A stretch of 12,028 nt of DNA from Nocardioidaceae bacterium (GTDB lineage Bacteria > Actinomycetota > Actinomycetes > Propionibacteriales > Nocardioidaceae). The notes under the pieces are model-generated. The model worked only from the letters and a program-made list of their open reading frames with translations, was not told the DNA's origin and did not search any database. Location of the stretch: the NCBI GenBank assembly GCA_013696065.1, contig JACCZJ010000112.1:1-12028 (forward strand), in the 5' to 3' direction. A program made the position numbers and the translations under genes. This document shows positions 1 through 6,175 of the stretch, one piece after another (position 1 is the stretch's first letter; every line of letters begins with the position of its first letter).

Positions 1-131
1 GTGATGTGCACTGGGTCGGTGCCGTGGCCGTAGAGGACAGCGGGCACTTTCGAGTCGCGGCGGATGCGACGGGCCGCACCTTTGCCGAATTCGCTGCGGG
101 ACTCGGCCTTGATCTTGACCTCTGACGACAC
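1..131 (-). CDS. rplY: 50S ribosomal protein L25/general stress protein Ctc (5' part only)
   Basis: This is the N-terminal 43 codons of a gene that leaves the window at its left edge. Translation from the GTG at 131 gives a start rich in basic residues with EFGKGAARRIRR and then VPAVLYGHG. That is the typical opening of the actinobacterial L25/Ctc protein, which binds 5S rRNA in the large ribosomal subunit. The start is supported by an AAGGAG ribosome binding site seven bases upstream (about 139-144). The position downstream of glmU-prs on the same strand matches the conserved actinobacterial order. The C-terminal TL5/Ctc domain cannot be seen, so the full length and any extension are unknown. 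Confidence 0.9.
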   Translation of the reverse strand, partial: MSSEVKIKAESRSEFGKGAARRIRRDSKVPAVLYGHGTDPVHI

Positions 132-542
132 GGGGTTACTCCTTGAGTGGTGCTGGGCGCGAGATGGGGCGGCAGGTGGTGAGAAGCGGGGTGGTGAAGG
201 ACGGCTAGTGCGGGCGGCGGTCAAACGATGGGCACGGAGCACATCATGGGCGTTGCCACGGAGCAGAGAGCTGCATCCATCCATCCACCGCGTCGATCAC
301 GGAGTCCGACTTGATGTCGGATGGCGCTGCACCAGGGGCAACAACGCAGACTGCGCGTCGAAAGTGGTGGCGCTCCCTCGCCGAGGCAACTGGTCGATCT
401 TAGCTGCGCCACGCGACGGAGGGAAATTCACCGTCCCGACAGGCGTTCGCCTTCACTCTGCTGTCTTTTGGGCCCGGCCTTCGCTGCACCGATTCCTAGG
501 CCTGGCGAGCGCTCTGCTGGTTATCTAGGCGTTACTGGATGT
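132..542. other. Non-coding gap between prs and rplY
   Basis: About 410 bases lie between the prs stop and the rplY start, both on the minus strand. Open frames here lack a ribosome binding site and have no recognisable protein character, so I call no gene. A TAAGAT sequence on the minus strand (402 to 397) could be a -10 box for rplY, but no convincing -35 box precedes it. A short perfect hairpin is listed separately. Mycobacteria have a lipoprotein gene (lpqT) at this place, and nothing here resembles one. The gap probably holds the prs transcript end and the rplY promoter. Confidence 0.5.
305..321 (-). repeat. Small perfect stem-loop in the prs-rplY gap
   Basis: TCCGAC and GTCGGA form a perfect 6-bp stem around a 5-base loop (305-310 with 316-321). 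It lies about 220 bases downstream of prs and has no T-run after it, so a terminator role is only a weak possibility. It may also be chance in GC-rich DNA. Confidence 0.25.
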
Positions 543-1523
543 CTAGGCGTTGCCGTCGAAGAGACTCGTCACCGAGCCGTCCTCGAACACCTCGCGGATG
601 GCGCGGCTGATCAGAGGCGCGATAGACAAGGTGGTCAGCTTGTCGAACTCGCTGTCCGGGGCAATGGGCAAGGTGTTGGTCACTATGACCTCACGGGCAC
701 ACGAGTTCTTGAGGCGATCGACGGCGGGCCCGGACAAGATCGCGTGAGTGGCGACGATCACGACGTCGGCGGCGCCCGCCGCCATCAACGCGTCAGCGGC
801 CTTCACGATGGTCCCGCCGGTGTCGATCATGTCGTCGACCAGGACGCATACCCGGTCCGTGACAGCTCCGACCACTCGATTGGCGATGGACTCGTTGGGA
901 CGTTTGATGTCGCGGGTCTTGTGAACGAAGGCCAGCGGCGCACCGGCCAGCCGTTGGGACCACTGTTCGGCCACCCGGATCCGCCCCGCGTCGGGTGAGA
1001 CAACCGCGAGGTCTTCGTGGCCGTAGCGCTGGGCGACATACTCGGCCAAGAGCGGCAACGCCATCAAATGGTCGACGGGTCCGTCGAAGAATCCCTGGAT
1101 CTGTGACGAGTGCAGATCGACACAAATGAGGCGGTCCGCACCGGCGGTCTTGAAAAGATCGGCCATCAGCCGCGCGGAGATCGGTTCGCGGCCCCGATGC
1201 TTCTTGTCTTGCCGCGCGTAGCCGTAGAACGGTTGGACGACGGTGATGCGCTTGGCGGAGGCCCGCTTGAGCGCGTCGACCATGATCAGGTGTTCCATGA
1301 TCCACTGGTTGACCGGCGCAGTGTGGCTCTGCATCACGAACGCGTCGCTGCCCCGCACCGATTCCTCGAACCGCACATAGATCTCACTGTTGGCGAAGTC
1401 GTATGCCGAGTTGGGCACCAACTCGGTCTCCAACAACTCGGCTACCTCCTGGGCCAGGTGCGGATGGGCCCGGCCCGAAAAGAGCATCAGGTTCTTTTCT
1501 GTGGCCCGCTTGACGCCTGTCAC
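543..1523 (-). CDS. prs: Ribose-phosphate pyrophosphokinase (PRPP synthetase)
   Basis: The 326-residue product is full length for a class I PRPP synthetase, which makes 5-phosphoribosyl 1-pyrophosphate from ribose 5-phosphate and ATP in the cytoplasm for purine, pyrimidine, histidine, tryptophan and NAD synthesis. Visible motifs are the ATP-binding YARQDKK (102-108), the metal-binding DLHS (136-139), the catalytic flexible-loop HKTRD with Lys202 and Arg204 (201-205), and the PRPP loop DDMIDTGGT (230-238). Translation starts at a GTG whose last bases overlap the glmU TGA stop (GTGA). A strong GAGGAGG site lies seven bases upstream inside glmU, so the two genes are very likely translationally coupled. 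Pairing with glmU is the normal actinobacterial arrangement. No clear terminator follows the stop. Confidence 0.97.
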   Translation of the reverse strand: MTGVKRATEKNLMLFSGRAHPHLAQEVAELLETELVPNSAYDFANSEIYVRFEESVRGSDAFVMQSHTAPVNQWIMEHLIMVDALKRASAKRITVVQPFYGYARQDKKHRGREPISARLMADLFKTAGADRLICVDLHSSQIQGFFDGPVDHLMALPLLAEYVAQRYGHEDLAVVSPDAGRIRVAEQWSQRLAGAPLAFVHKTRDIKRPNESIANRVVGAVTDRVCVLVDDMIDTGGTIVKAADALMAAGAADVVIVATHAILSGPAVDRLKNSCAREVIVTNTLPIAPDSEFDKLTTLSIAPLISRAIREVFEDGSVTSLFDGNA

Positions 1524-2959
1524 GGTCGTGCCTCCTCATTGCGAGCCTGCGCAGCGGCTTTGGCCGCCGACGAGCCGGGACGTTTGCGTTCCACCCAGTC
1601 TGCTACATGCCGTTGCGGGCCCGTGCTGATCGCGAGCGCGCCGGGCGGTACTTCTCGCCTCACCACTGTCCCAGCTCCGGTGCTCGCGCCATCGCCTATC
1701 TTCACGGGAGCGACAAAAGTGTTGTTGGCACCGGTGTGGCAATGCGCTCCCACGTGAGTGGGGTGCTTGTCGACGCCGTCGTAGTTGGCGAAGATCGTGC
1801 CGGCGCCGATATTCGTTCCCGCTCCGATTTCGGCGTCACCGACGTACGACAGATGCGGCACTTTGGCACCCTCTGCGATCTCGGCGTTCTTGGTCTCGAC
1901 GAACGTGCCGATCTTGCCCCGCTCGGCCAGCACGGTGCCGGGACGCAGGTAGGCAAAGGGCCCAACCAGCGTCTTGGGTCCAAGCACCGCACCGAAGCCA
2001 TGGGTCCGCACAACCTGGGCGCCAGCGCCGACCGTGACATCGGTGAGCGTCGTATCCGGCCCGATCACAGCGCCGGTCTCCACCACCGTCTCCCCGTGCA
2101 GTTGAACGCCCGGCTTGAGGGACACGTCCGCGGCGAGCTCGACGGTCACATCGACCCACGTGGTGGCGGGGTCGATGATCTCGACGCCATCAGCCATCCA
2201 GCGATCGAGCACTCGACGGTTGAGCTCGCGACCGAGTTTGGCGAGTTGCCGCCGGGTGTTGACACCCTCTGTCTGCCACAGGTCGTCAACGGTCAAGGCC
2301 CCCACCCGGTGGCCGTCAGCATGCGCTATGCGGACCACATCTGTCAGGTAGAGCTCACCGGCCGCGTTGAGGTCGTCGACCCGGCTGAGAGCGTCGCGCA
2401 AAACCGCGACGTCAAAGGCGAAGATGCCTGAGTTGCTCTCCCTGATCTCCCGCTGCTCGGCCGTTGCGTCCTTTTCCTCGACCACGGCCACGACCGCGCC
2501 GCCCGAGTCACGGATGATCCGTCCATACCCGAACGGGTCTGGCAAGTGTGCGGTCAGCACCGTTGCCGCATTGCCGTCGGCCTGGTGTTGAGCGGCAAGC
2601 TCGGCCAAGGTCTGTGAGGACTGCAGAGGCACGTCGCCATACGTGACGATCACGGTCCCCGACGCAGCTGCGGGCAGTGCTTCGAGTGCTATCTGCACCG
2701 CGTGACCGGTTCCGCGCTGCTCAAGCTGTATGCCGAACAACACCTGATCGTCGAGCGCACGCACATGCGACTCCACCGCCTCGCGGCCATGGCCGACCAC
2801 GACGACGAGATGGTCGGGCTGCAAACCTCGGGCGGCATAAAGCGCGTGGCCGACGAGGCTGCGACCGCCGATCTTGTGCAGGACCTTGGGGGTCGAGGAC
2901 TTCATGCGAGTGCCCCCACCCGCCGCCAGCACGATGACTGCTGCCGGACGGTCTGCCAC
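1520..2959 (-). CDS. glmU: Bifunctional GlcNAc-1-phosphate uridyltransferase / glucosamine-1-phosphate acetyltransferase
   Basis: The 479-residue product makes UDP-N-acetylglucosamine, the precursor of peptidoglycan. Residues 1-240 are the pyrophosphorylase domain, with LAAGGGTRMK (11-20), QRGTGHA (81-87), YGDVPL (107-112, metal ligand Asp109) and EGVN (231-234, Asn234). Residues 260-455 form the left-handed beta-helix acetyltransferase domain, with LRPG (338-341), the catalytic His369 in VPHLSYVGD, and NYDG (392-395). I chose the GTG at 2959 because GAGGAG lies five bases upstream. An ATG at 2974 would put its binding site inside the tRNA, and longer frames would overlap the tRNA itself. The 20-residue charged and Ala-rich C-terminal tail is typical of actinobacterial forms. 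The gene follows tRNA-Gln after 19 bases and overlaps prs by four. Confidence 0.96.
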   Translation of the reverse strand: MADRPAAVIVLAAGGGTRMKSSTPKVLHKIGGRSLVGHALYAARGLQPDHLVVVVGHGREAVESHVRALDDQVLFGIQLEQRGTGHAVQIALEALPAAASGTVIVTYGDVPLQSSQTLAELAAQHQADGNAATVLTAHLPDPFGYGRIIRDSGGAVVAVVEEKDATAEQREIRESNSGIFAFDVAVLRDALSRVDDLNAAGELYLTDVVRIAHADGHRVGALTVDDLWQTEGVNTRRQLAKLGRELNRRVLDRWMADGVEIIDPATTWVDVTVELAADVSLKPGVQLHGETVVETGAVIGPDTTLTDVTVGAGAQVVRTHGFGAVLGPKTLVGPFAYLRPGTVLAERGKIGTFVETKNAEIAEGAKVPHLSYVGDAEIGAGTNIGAGTIFANYDGVDKHPTHVGAHCHTGANNTFVAPVKIGDGASTGAGTVVRREVPPGALAISTGPQRHVADWVERKRPGSSAAKAAAQARNEEARP

Positions 2960-2978
2960 CTGTGCTCCTCGCATTGCG

Positions 2979-3051
2979 CTCCCCTGCCTGGCTTCGATCC
3001 AGGACCTCAAGCTTCAAAGGCTTGCGGGCTGCCGGGTTACCCCACAGGGGA
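2979..3051 (-). tRNA. tRNA-Gln (anticodon TTG)
   Basis: The 73-base sequence folds into a full cloverleaf. The acceptor arms are TCCCCTG and CAGGGGA with discriminator G, and CCA is not encoded. The D-stem is GGGT/GCCC with a 9-base loop holding the G18G19 pair. The anticodon stem CAAGC/GCTTG encloses CTTTGAA, so the anticodon is TTG (Gln). The T-stem is CCTGG/CCAGG. T8, A14, A15 with T48, and A21 are all as expected. The U1-A72 pair is the feature by which bacterial GatCAB recognises tRNA-Gln. The T-loop reads ATCGAAG, with A instead of T at position 54. A minus-strand TATTTG (3070 to 3065) could be its -10 box, but no good -35 box precedes it. Confidence 0.93.
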
Positions 3052-3137
3052 TTGCGGTGTGCTCCAAATAGCGGCGCACCCCTGCGTGGCCACAGTCTGC
3101 CATGTGGCTTGGCCAGATGAACTCGGCAATCCATCGG

Positions 3138-3166
3138 TTGTCCGCTACGGAACCGTAGGTTACGGT
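3138..3166 (+). promoter_or_regulatory. Candidate desaturase promoter
   Basis: TTGTCC (3138-3143) and TACGGT (3161-3166) are separated by 17 bases and fit the loose actinobacterial -35/TAnnnT -10 pattern. They sit 74 bases before the desaturase start. The spacer is almost filled by one palindrome and the -10 box lies inside a second, which is the usual layout for repression. The boxes are inferred from spacing and sequence only. Confidence 0.45.
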
Positions 3167-3174
3167 AGCGTAAC
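3145..3174. promoter_or_regulatory. Tandem operator: two palindromes with a shared TACGG-N2-NCGTA core
   Basis: Site 1 is CTACGGAACCGTAG (3145-3158), with perfect 6-bp arms around AA. Site 2 is GTTACGGTAGCGTAAC (3159-3174), with perfect 6-bp arms around GTAG. The 12-bp cores, TACGGAACCGTA and TACGGTAGCGTA, differ at two positions and start 15 bp apart. They overlap the candidate desaturase promoter. The TetR protein encoded after the desaturase is the natural candidate to bind them, by analogy with TetR-type control of acyl-CoA desaturases such as Pseudomonas DesT. That link is inference. Confidence 0.7.
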
Positions 3175-3239
3175 TAGTGCATTTCTGGCTTTCCGGTAAG
3201 CCGCCGCACGATGCTGATAGAACACGAGGACTCGTTGAG

Positions 3240-4241
3240 ATGACCCCAGCTACTGCCTTCGCCGCCGCCCCACCTCACACCGATCACGAGGCAGCTGACC
3301 TCGCGGGCCCCACGACGCCGCCGGAGGAGATGACGCCGGTCGGCAGCGAGAAGCAAAGCTTCAAGGAGCGATTCGCTCTCGCCCTTTTTATCGTGTTTCC
3401 CTTTCTGGCGATTCTGGCCGCCGCGCCGTTGGCGTGGGGCGGCTGGCTTGGCTGGCGGGACGTGGTGATCGCCCTGGTGATGTACATGGTGACCGGCCAC
3501 GGCATCACGGTCGGCTTCCACCGCTTATTCACGCACAAGTCCTTCAAACCCAATCGGACCGTCAAGATTGCCTTGGCGATTGCGGGCTCTATGGCGATCC
3601 AGGGTTCTGTCACCCGCTGGGTCGCCGACCATCGCAAGCACCACAAGTTCTCAGACCGCGAAGGTGACCCGCACTCGCCTTGGCGTTACGGTGAAACCAT
3701 CCCAGCCTTGATGAAGGGGCTCTTCTACGCCCACATGGGGTGGTTGTTCGACCAGGATCAGACCTCTCAGCGTCAATACGCGCCCGACCTGCTCAAAGAC
3801 CGCGACATCCTCCGCATTTCCAGGGCCTTTCCTTTCCTGGTGGTCCTGACGTTGCTGCTGCCAGCCGTCGTCGGAGGCGTGTGGTCCATGTCGTGGCATG
3901 GCGCCGCCACTGCCTTCTTCTGGGGCTCACTCGTGCGCATCGGGCTGCTCCACCACGTGACCTGGTCGATCAACTCGATCTGCCATGCCGTCGGCGAGCG
4001 TCCCTTCAAATCGCGCGACAAGTCGGGCAACGTCTGGTGGTTGGCCATCCCTTCGATGGGTGAGTCGTGGCACAACCTGCACCACAGTGACCCCACGTGT
4101 GCGCGACACGGCGTACTGCGTGGGCAGATCGACACGTCAGCGCGCATCATCTGGTTCATGGAGAAGGTCGGCTGGGTGTCGGCTGTGCGCTGGCCGGTCA
4201 AGGAGCGCCTCGAAGCTAAGCGCGTTCAACCCAGTGTCTGA
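3240..4241 (+). CDS. Membrane fatty acid (acyl-CoA) desaturase
   Basis: The 333-residue protein belongs to the integral-membrane di-iron desaturase family and probably introduces a delta-9 double bond into stearoyl/palmitoyl-CoA, which adjusts membrane fluidity. All three histidine boxes are present: HRLFTH (94-99), HRKHH (131-135) and HNLHH (278-282), plus the additional HHVTWSIN region (238-245). Hydrophobic segments lie near 46-66, 72-90, 107-122, 197-217 and 222-240. The first 40 residues are Ala/Pro-rich and probably cytoplasmic. The start at 3240 has GAGGA nine bases upstream; an in-frame GTG at 3177 lacks a binding site and lies at the operator. The chain length and exact acyl substrate cannot be read from sequence, and the electron donor is not encoded nearby. 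A TetR gene follows by 24 bp. Confidence 0.92.
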   Translation: MTPATAFAAAPPHTDHEAADLAGPTTPPEEMTPVGSEKQSFKERFALALFIVFPFLAILAAAPLAWGGWLGWRDVVIALVMYMVTGHGITVGFHRLFTHKSFKPNRTVKIALAIAGSMAIQGSVTRWVADHRKHHKFSDREGDPHSPWRYGETIPALMKGLFYAHMGWLFDQDQTSQRQYAPDLLKDRDILRISRAFPFLVVLTLLLPAVVGGVWSMSWHGAATAFFWGSLVRIGLLHHVTWSINSICHAVGERPFKSRDKSGNVWWLAIPSMGESWHNLHHSDPTCARHGVLRGQIDTSARIIWFMEKVGWVSAVRWPVKERLEAKRVQPSV

Positions 4242-4264
4242 CCGGCTGGCCGCCATGACCATCG

Positions 4265-4280
4265 CTTGACCGAGGTCAAG
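4265..4280. promoter_or_regulatory. Perfect 16-bp palindrome over the tetR start codon
   Basis: CTTGACCGAGGTCAAG has 7-bp arms around GA and covers the proposed TTG start of the TetR gene. It does not resemble the TACGG operators upstream of the desaturase. It could be an operator for another regulator, an RNA hairpin masking the start, or chance. Confidence 0.35.
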
Positions 4281-4907
4281 GGCAAGCGTCATACCCGCGC
4301 ACGCATGACAGCGGCGGAGCGACGTGAACAGCTCATCGACATCGCGCGCGGCTTGTTTGCCGAGCGTGGGTTCGAGGGCACCGCGATCGAGGAGATTGCG
4401 TCGCGGGCTGAGGTCTCCAAGCCCATCGTCTACGAGCACTTCGGCGGCAAAGAGGGCCTGTATGCCGTCGTGGTGGACCGCGAGGTGCTGCAACTGCTCT
4501 CGAAGATGCGGTCTTCCCTCACGGCGGGCAACCCGCGTGACCTGCTCGAGCAAGCCGCCTTCGCCCTCCTGGACTACATCGAGGAGTCCGCAGACGGCTT
4601 CCGCATTCTCGTAAGGGACTCACCCATCGGGTCGGAGTCGGGGTCGTTCGTGTCCATCATCGGCGATGTCGCCTCGAGGGTCGAATACATCTTGGGCGCT
4701 GAGTTTCGTGCCCGGGGCTTCGATGCGCAGTACGCCCCCATGTATGCGCAGATGCTGGTCGGCATGGTGGGCACCACGGGGCAGTGGTGGCTCGACGAGC
4801 GCAATCCGAGTAAGGCCGAGGTCGCCTCGCATCTGGTGAATCTTGCCTGGAACGGTCTGTCCGGCCTCGAGCAGCACCCCACGCTCAAGACCCGCCCCGT
4901 CACCTAG
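4266..4907 (+). CDS. TetR-family transcriptional regulator, probable desaturase regulator
   Basis: The 213-residue product has a TetR N-terminal DNA-binding domain (about 17-63), with the helix-turn-helix TAIEEIASRAEVSKPIVYEHF at 39-59 and then the conserved GGKEGLYAVVVDRE. The rest is an all-helical ligand and dimer domain. From memory it resembles the mycobacterial Rv3208 type, which also has a basic N-terminal tail. The TTG at 4266 is the only start after the desaturase stop and gives that tail, but no ribosome binding site is visible. The ATG at 4305 (200 residues) is the alternative. Its place 24 bp after the desaturase, and the paired palindromes at the desaturase promoter, suggest it represses that operon and itself. 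The ligand, perhaps an acyl-CoA, is inference. Confidence 0.87.
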   Translation: MTEVKGKRHTRARMTAAERREQLIDIARGLFAERGFEGTAIEEIASRAEVSKPIVYEHFGGKEGLYAVVVDREVLQLLSKMRSSLTAGNPRDLLEQAAFALLDYIEESADGFRILVRDSPIGSESGSFVSIIGDVASRVEYILGAEFRARGFDAQYAPMYAQMLVGMVGTTGQWWLDERNPSKAEVASHLVNLAWNGLSGLEQHPTLKTRPVT

Positions 4908-4941
4908 GCGACGCGTCACACCCCCACTTGTCCGCAACTGA

Positions 4942-4969
4942 GGCCGCTACGGCGTGCTTGATTGCGGCC
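4942..4969. terminator. Possible bidirectional terminator between tetR and add
   Basis: GGCCGC (4942-4947) and GCGGCC (4964-4969) are perfect inverted repeats around 16 bases in the short gap between convergent genes. There is no T-run on either side and the loop is long, so this is a weak candidate. Confidence 0.25.
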
Positions 4970-4972
4970 AAG

Positions 4973-5980
4973 TCAGATGGCATCGAGCTCGGTCAGCAGG
5001 CGGCGCAACATGTCGTCGTCCGCGAAAGATGCCTGTACGGCGTTGCGGACCAGCTGCGCGATGCCGGACTCGTCCAGGTCGAGCAAGCTAGCCGCCACGA
5101 CGAGCTCTTGGGTCAAGGTGGTGCCGAACATCGGGGGGTCGTCTGAGTTGATCGTGACCGTCACTCCAGCCTCGACAATCCGCTTCACCGGGTGTTCGGC
5201 GAGGTCTGAGACCGCCCGCGTTGCGACGTTCGAGGTCGGGCACACCTCCAGGGCGATGTCGTGCTCGACCAGATAAGCGAGCAGCTCTGGGTCTTCGACG
5301 GCTGAGGTGCCGTGTCCGATCCGCTCGGCACCCAGATCGTGGATCGCATCCCAAATCGTCTCTGGACCTGTGGTCTCTCCGGCGTGTGGCACCGAACGCA
5401 GCCCGGCTGCCCTCGCGCGGTCGAAGTACGGCTTGAACTGAGGGCGCGGGACTCCCATCTCGGGCCCGCCCAACCCGAAGGCCACCAGGCCGGCCGGGGC
5501 GAGCTCAGTCGCGATCCGGGCGGTCTCCTCTGCGGCAAGGAGTCCAGACTCCCCCGGTATGTCGAAGCACCACCTCAGCACCAGCCCGAAATCGCGCTCG
5601 GCCGCAACTCGGGCGTCCTCGATCGCCTCGCAGAACGCTTCGGCAGCGATGCCGCGGATCGCTGAGGTGTAGGGCGTGCAGGTCAGCTCGGCATACCGAA
5701 TCTGTTGATCCGTCATGTCGCGCGCCACCTCATAGGTGAGGGTGCGTACGTCGGAAGGTGTGCGCACCAGGTCCACGACCGAGAGGTACACCTCGACGAA
5801 GTGGGCGAAGTCGGTGAACTCGAAATAGTCCGCCACCTTGTCCGGGTCGTCCGGCACCAACGTGTCAGGGTGGCGGCTAGCCAGCTCCGCAACGATGCGT
5901 GGTGAGGCAGATCCCACCTGGTGAACATGGAGCTCCACCTTGGGGATGGCCGCGGCGAACGCTGCCAGGGTGCTCGTCAT
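4973..5980 (-). CDS. add: Adenosine deaminase family protein
   Basis: The 335-residue protein is full length for a zinc-dependent adenosine/adenine deaminase. Visible catalytic features are the metal-binding HVH (18-20), HAGE (199-202, zinc ligand His199 and catalytic Glu202), IGHGTS with His223, CPTSN (247-251) and NSDDPP with Asp280 and Asp281. It should hydrolyse the 6-amino group of adenosine or a related nucleoside in purine salvage. The HxH motif is followed by QVGS rather than the classical LDGS, so the substrate pocket may differ. Some relatives deaminate aminodeoxyfutalosine in menaquinone synthesis, but no mqn gene is nearby. The ATG at 5980 is chosen because homology begins there; an 80-residue upstream extension consists of the minisatellite and overlaps the next gene. 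No strong ribosome binding site is seen. Confidence 0.9.
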   Translation of the reverse strand: MTSTLAAFAAAIPKVELHVHQVGSASPRIVAELASRHPDTLVPDDPDKVADYFEFTDFAHFVEVYLSVVDLVRTPSDVRTLTYEVARDMTDQQIRYAELTCTPYTSAIRGIAAEAFCEAIEDARVAAERDFGLVLRWCFDIPGESGLLAAEETARIATELAPAGLVAFGLGGPEMGVPRPQFKPYFDRARAAGLRSVPHAGETTGPETIWDAIHDLGAERIGHGTSAVEDPELLAYLVEHDIALEVCPTSNVATRAVSDLAEHPVKRIVEAGVTVTINSDDPPMFGTTLTQELVVAASLLDLDESGIAQLVRNAVQASFADDDMLRRLLTELDAI

Positions 5981-5988
5981 CGCGGGCC

Positions 5989-5994
5989 AGCCTA
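5989..5994 (-). promoter_or_regulatory. Possible -10 box for add (leaderless)
   Basis: TAGGCT on the minus strand lies eight bases before the add ATG, which has no clear ribosome binding site. This would put the transcript start at or very near the start codon. No good -35 box was found, so confidence is low. Confidence 0.25.
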
Positions 5995-6027
5995 GGCGAC
6001 CGACGCCGGAGGTGCGCAGAACGCTCG

Positions 6028-6104
6028 GCTGCTGGCTGGGCTTTGGCTCTGCTGCTGGCTGGGCTGCTGGTTGGGCTGCTGGCTGGGTTGCCGGCTCTGG
6101 GCTT
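6028..6104. repeat. GCTG-rich minisatellite with a 12-base period
   Basis: Units close to GGCTGGGCTGCT follow one another at 6057, 6069, 6081 and (degenerate) 6093. An earlier separate copy of GCTGCTGGCTGGGCT lies at 6028-6042 and recurs at 6051-6065. The array lies in the divergent gap between add and the phosphatase gene. Read on the minus strand it would give a run of Gln-Pro-Ala-Ala, but nothing supports its translation. Such arrays commonly change copy number by slippage. Confidence 0.8.
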
Positions 6105-6163
6105 TGCACTTCCCGGGAGCGCCGCGACCAGACCGTCGCGCTGTGGTTTCGCCCGAGGTTGGG

Positions 6164-6169
6164 TAGCTT
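6164..6169 (+). promoter_or_regulatory. Possible -10 box for the phosphatase gene (leaderless)
   Basis: TAGCTT ends six bases before the ATG at 6176, and no ribosome binding site lies at a useful distance. A transcript starting about seven bases after the box would begin at the ATG itself. The -35 region is not recognisable. Confidence 0.3.
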
Positions 6170-6175
6170 CCCAGC

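Noticed and set aside
321..998. Plus-strand open frame of 225 codons over prs
   Set aside because: It overlaps prs antisense, has no ribosome binding site and no recognisable domain; long antisense frames are expected in GC-rich DNA.
2960..3010. Longer N terminus for GlmU
   Set aside because: It would run into or use a binding site within tRNA-Gln, while the GTG at 2959 has a well-placed GAGGAG.
3089..3108. Inverted repeat GCCACA/TGTGGC upstream of tRNA-Gln
   Set aside because: Short 6-bp arms with an 8-base loop and no T-run; no clear link to either flanking promoter.
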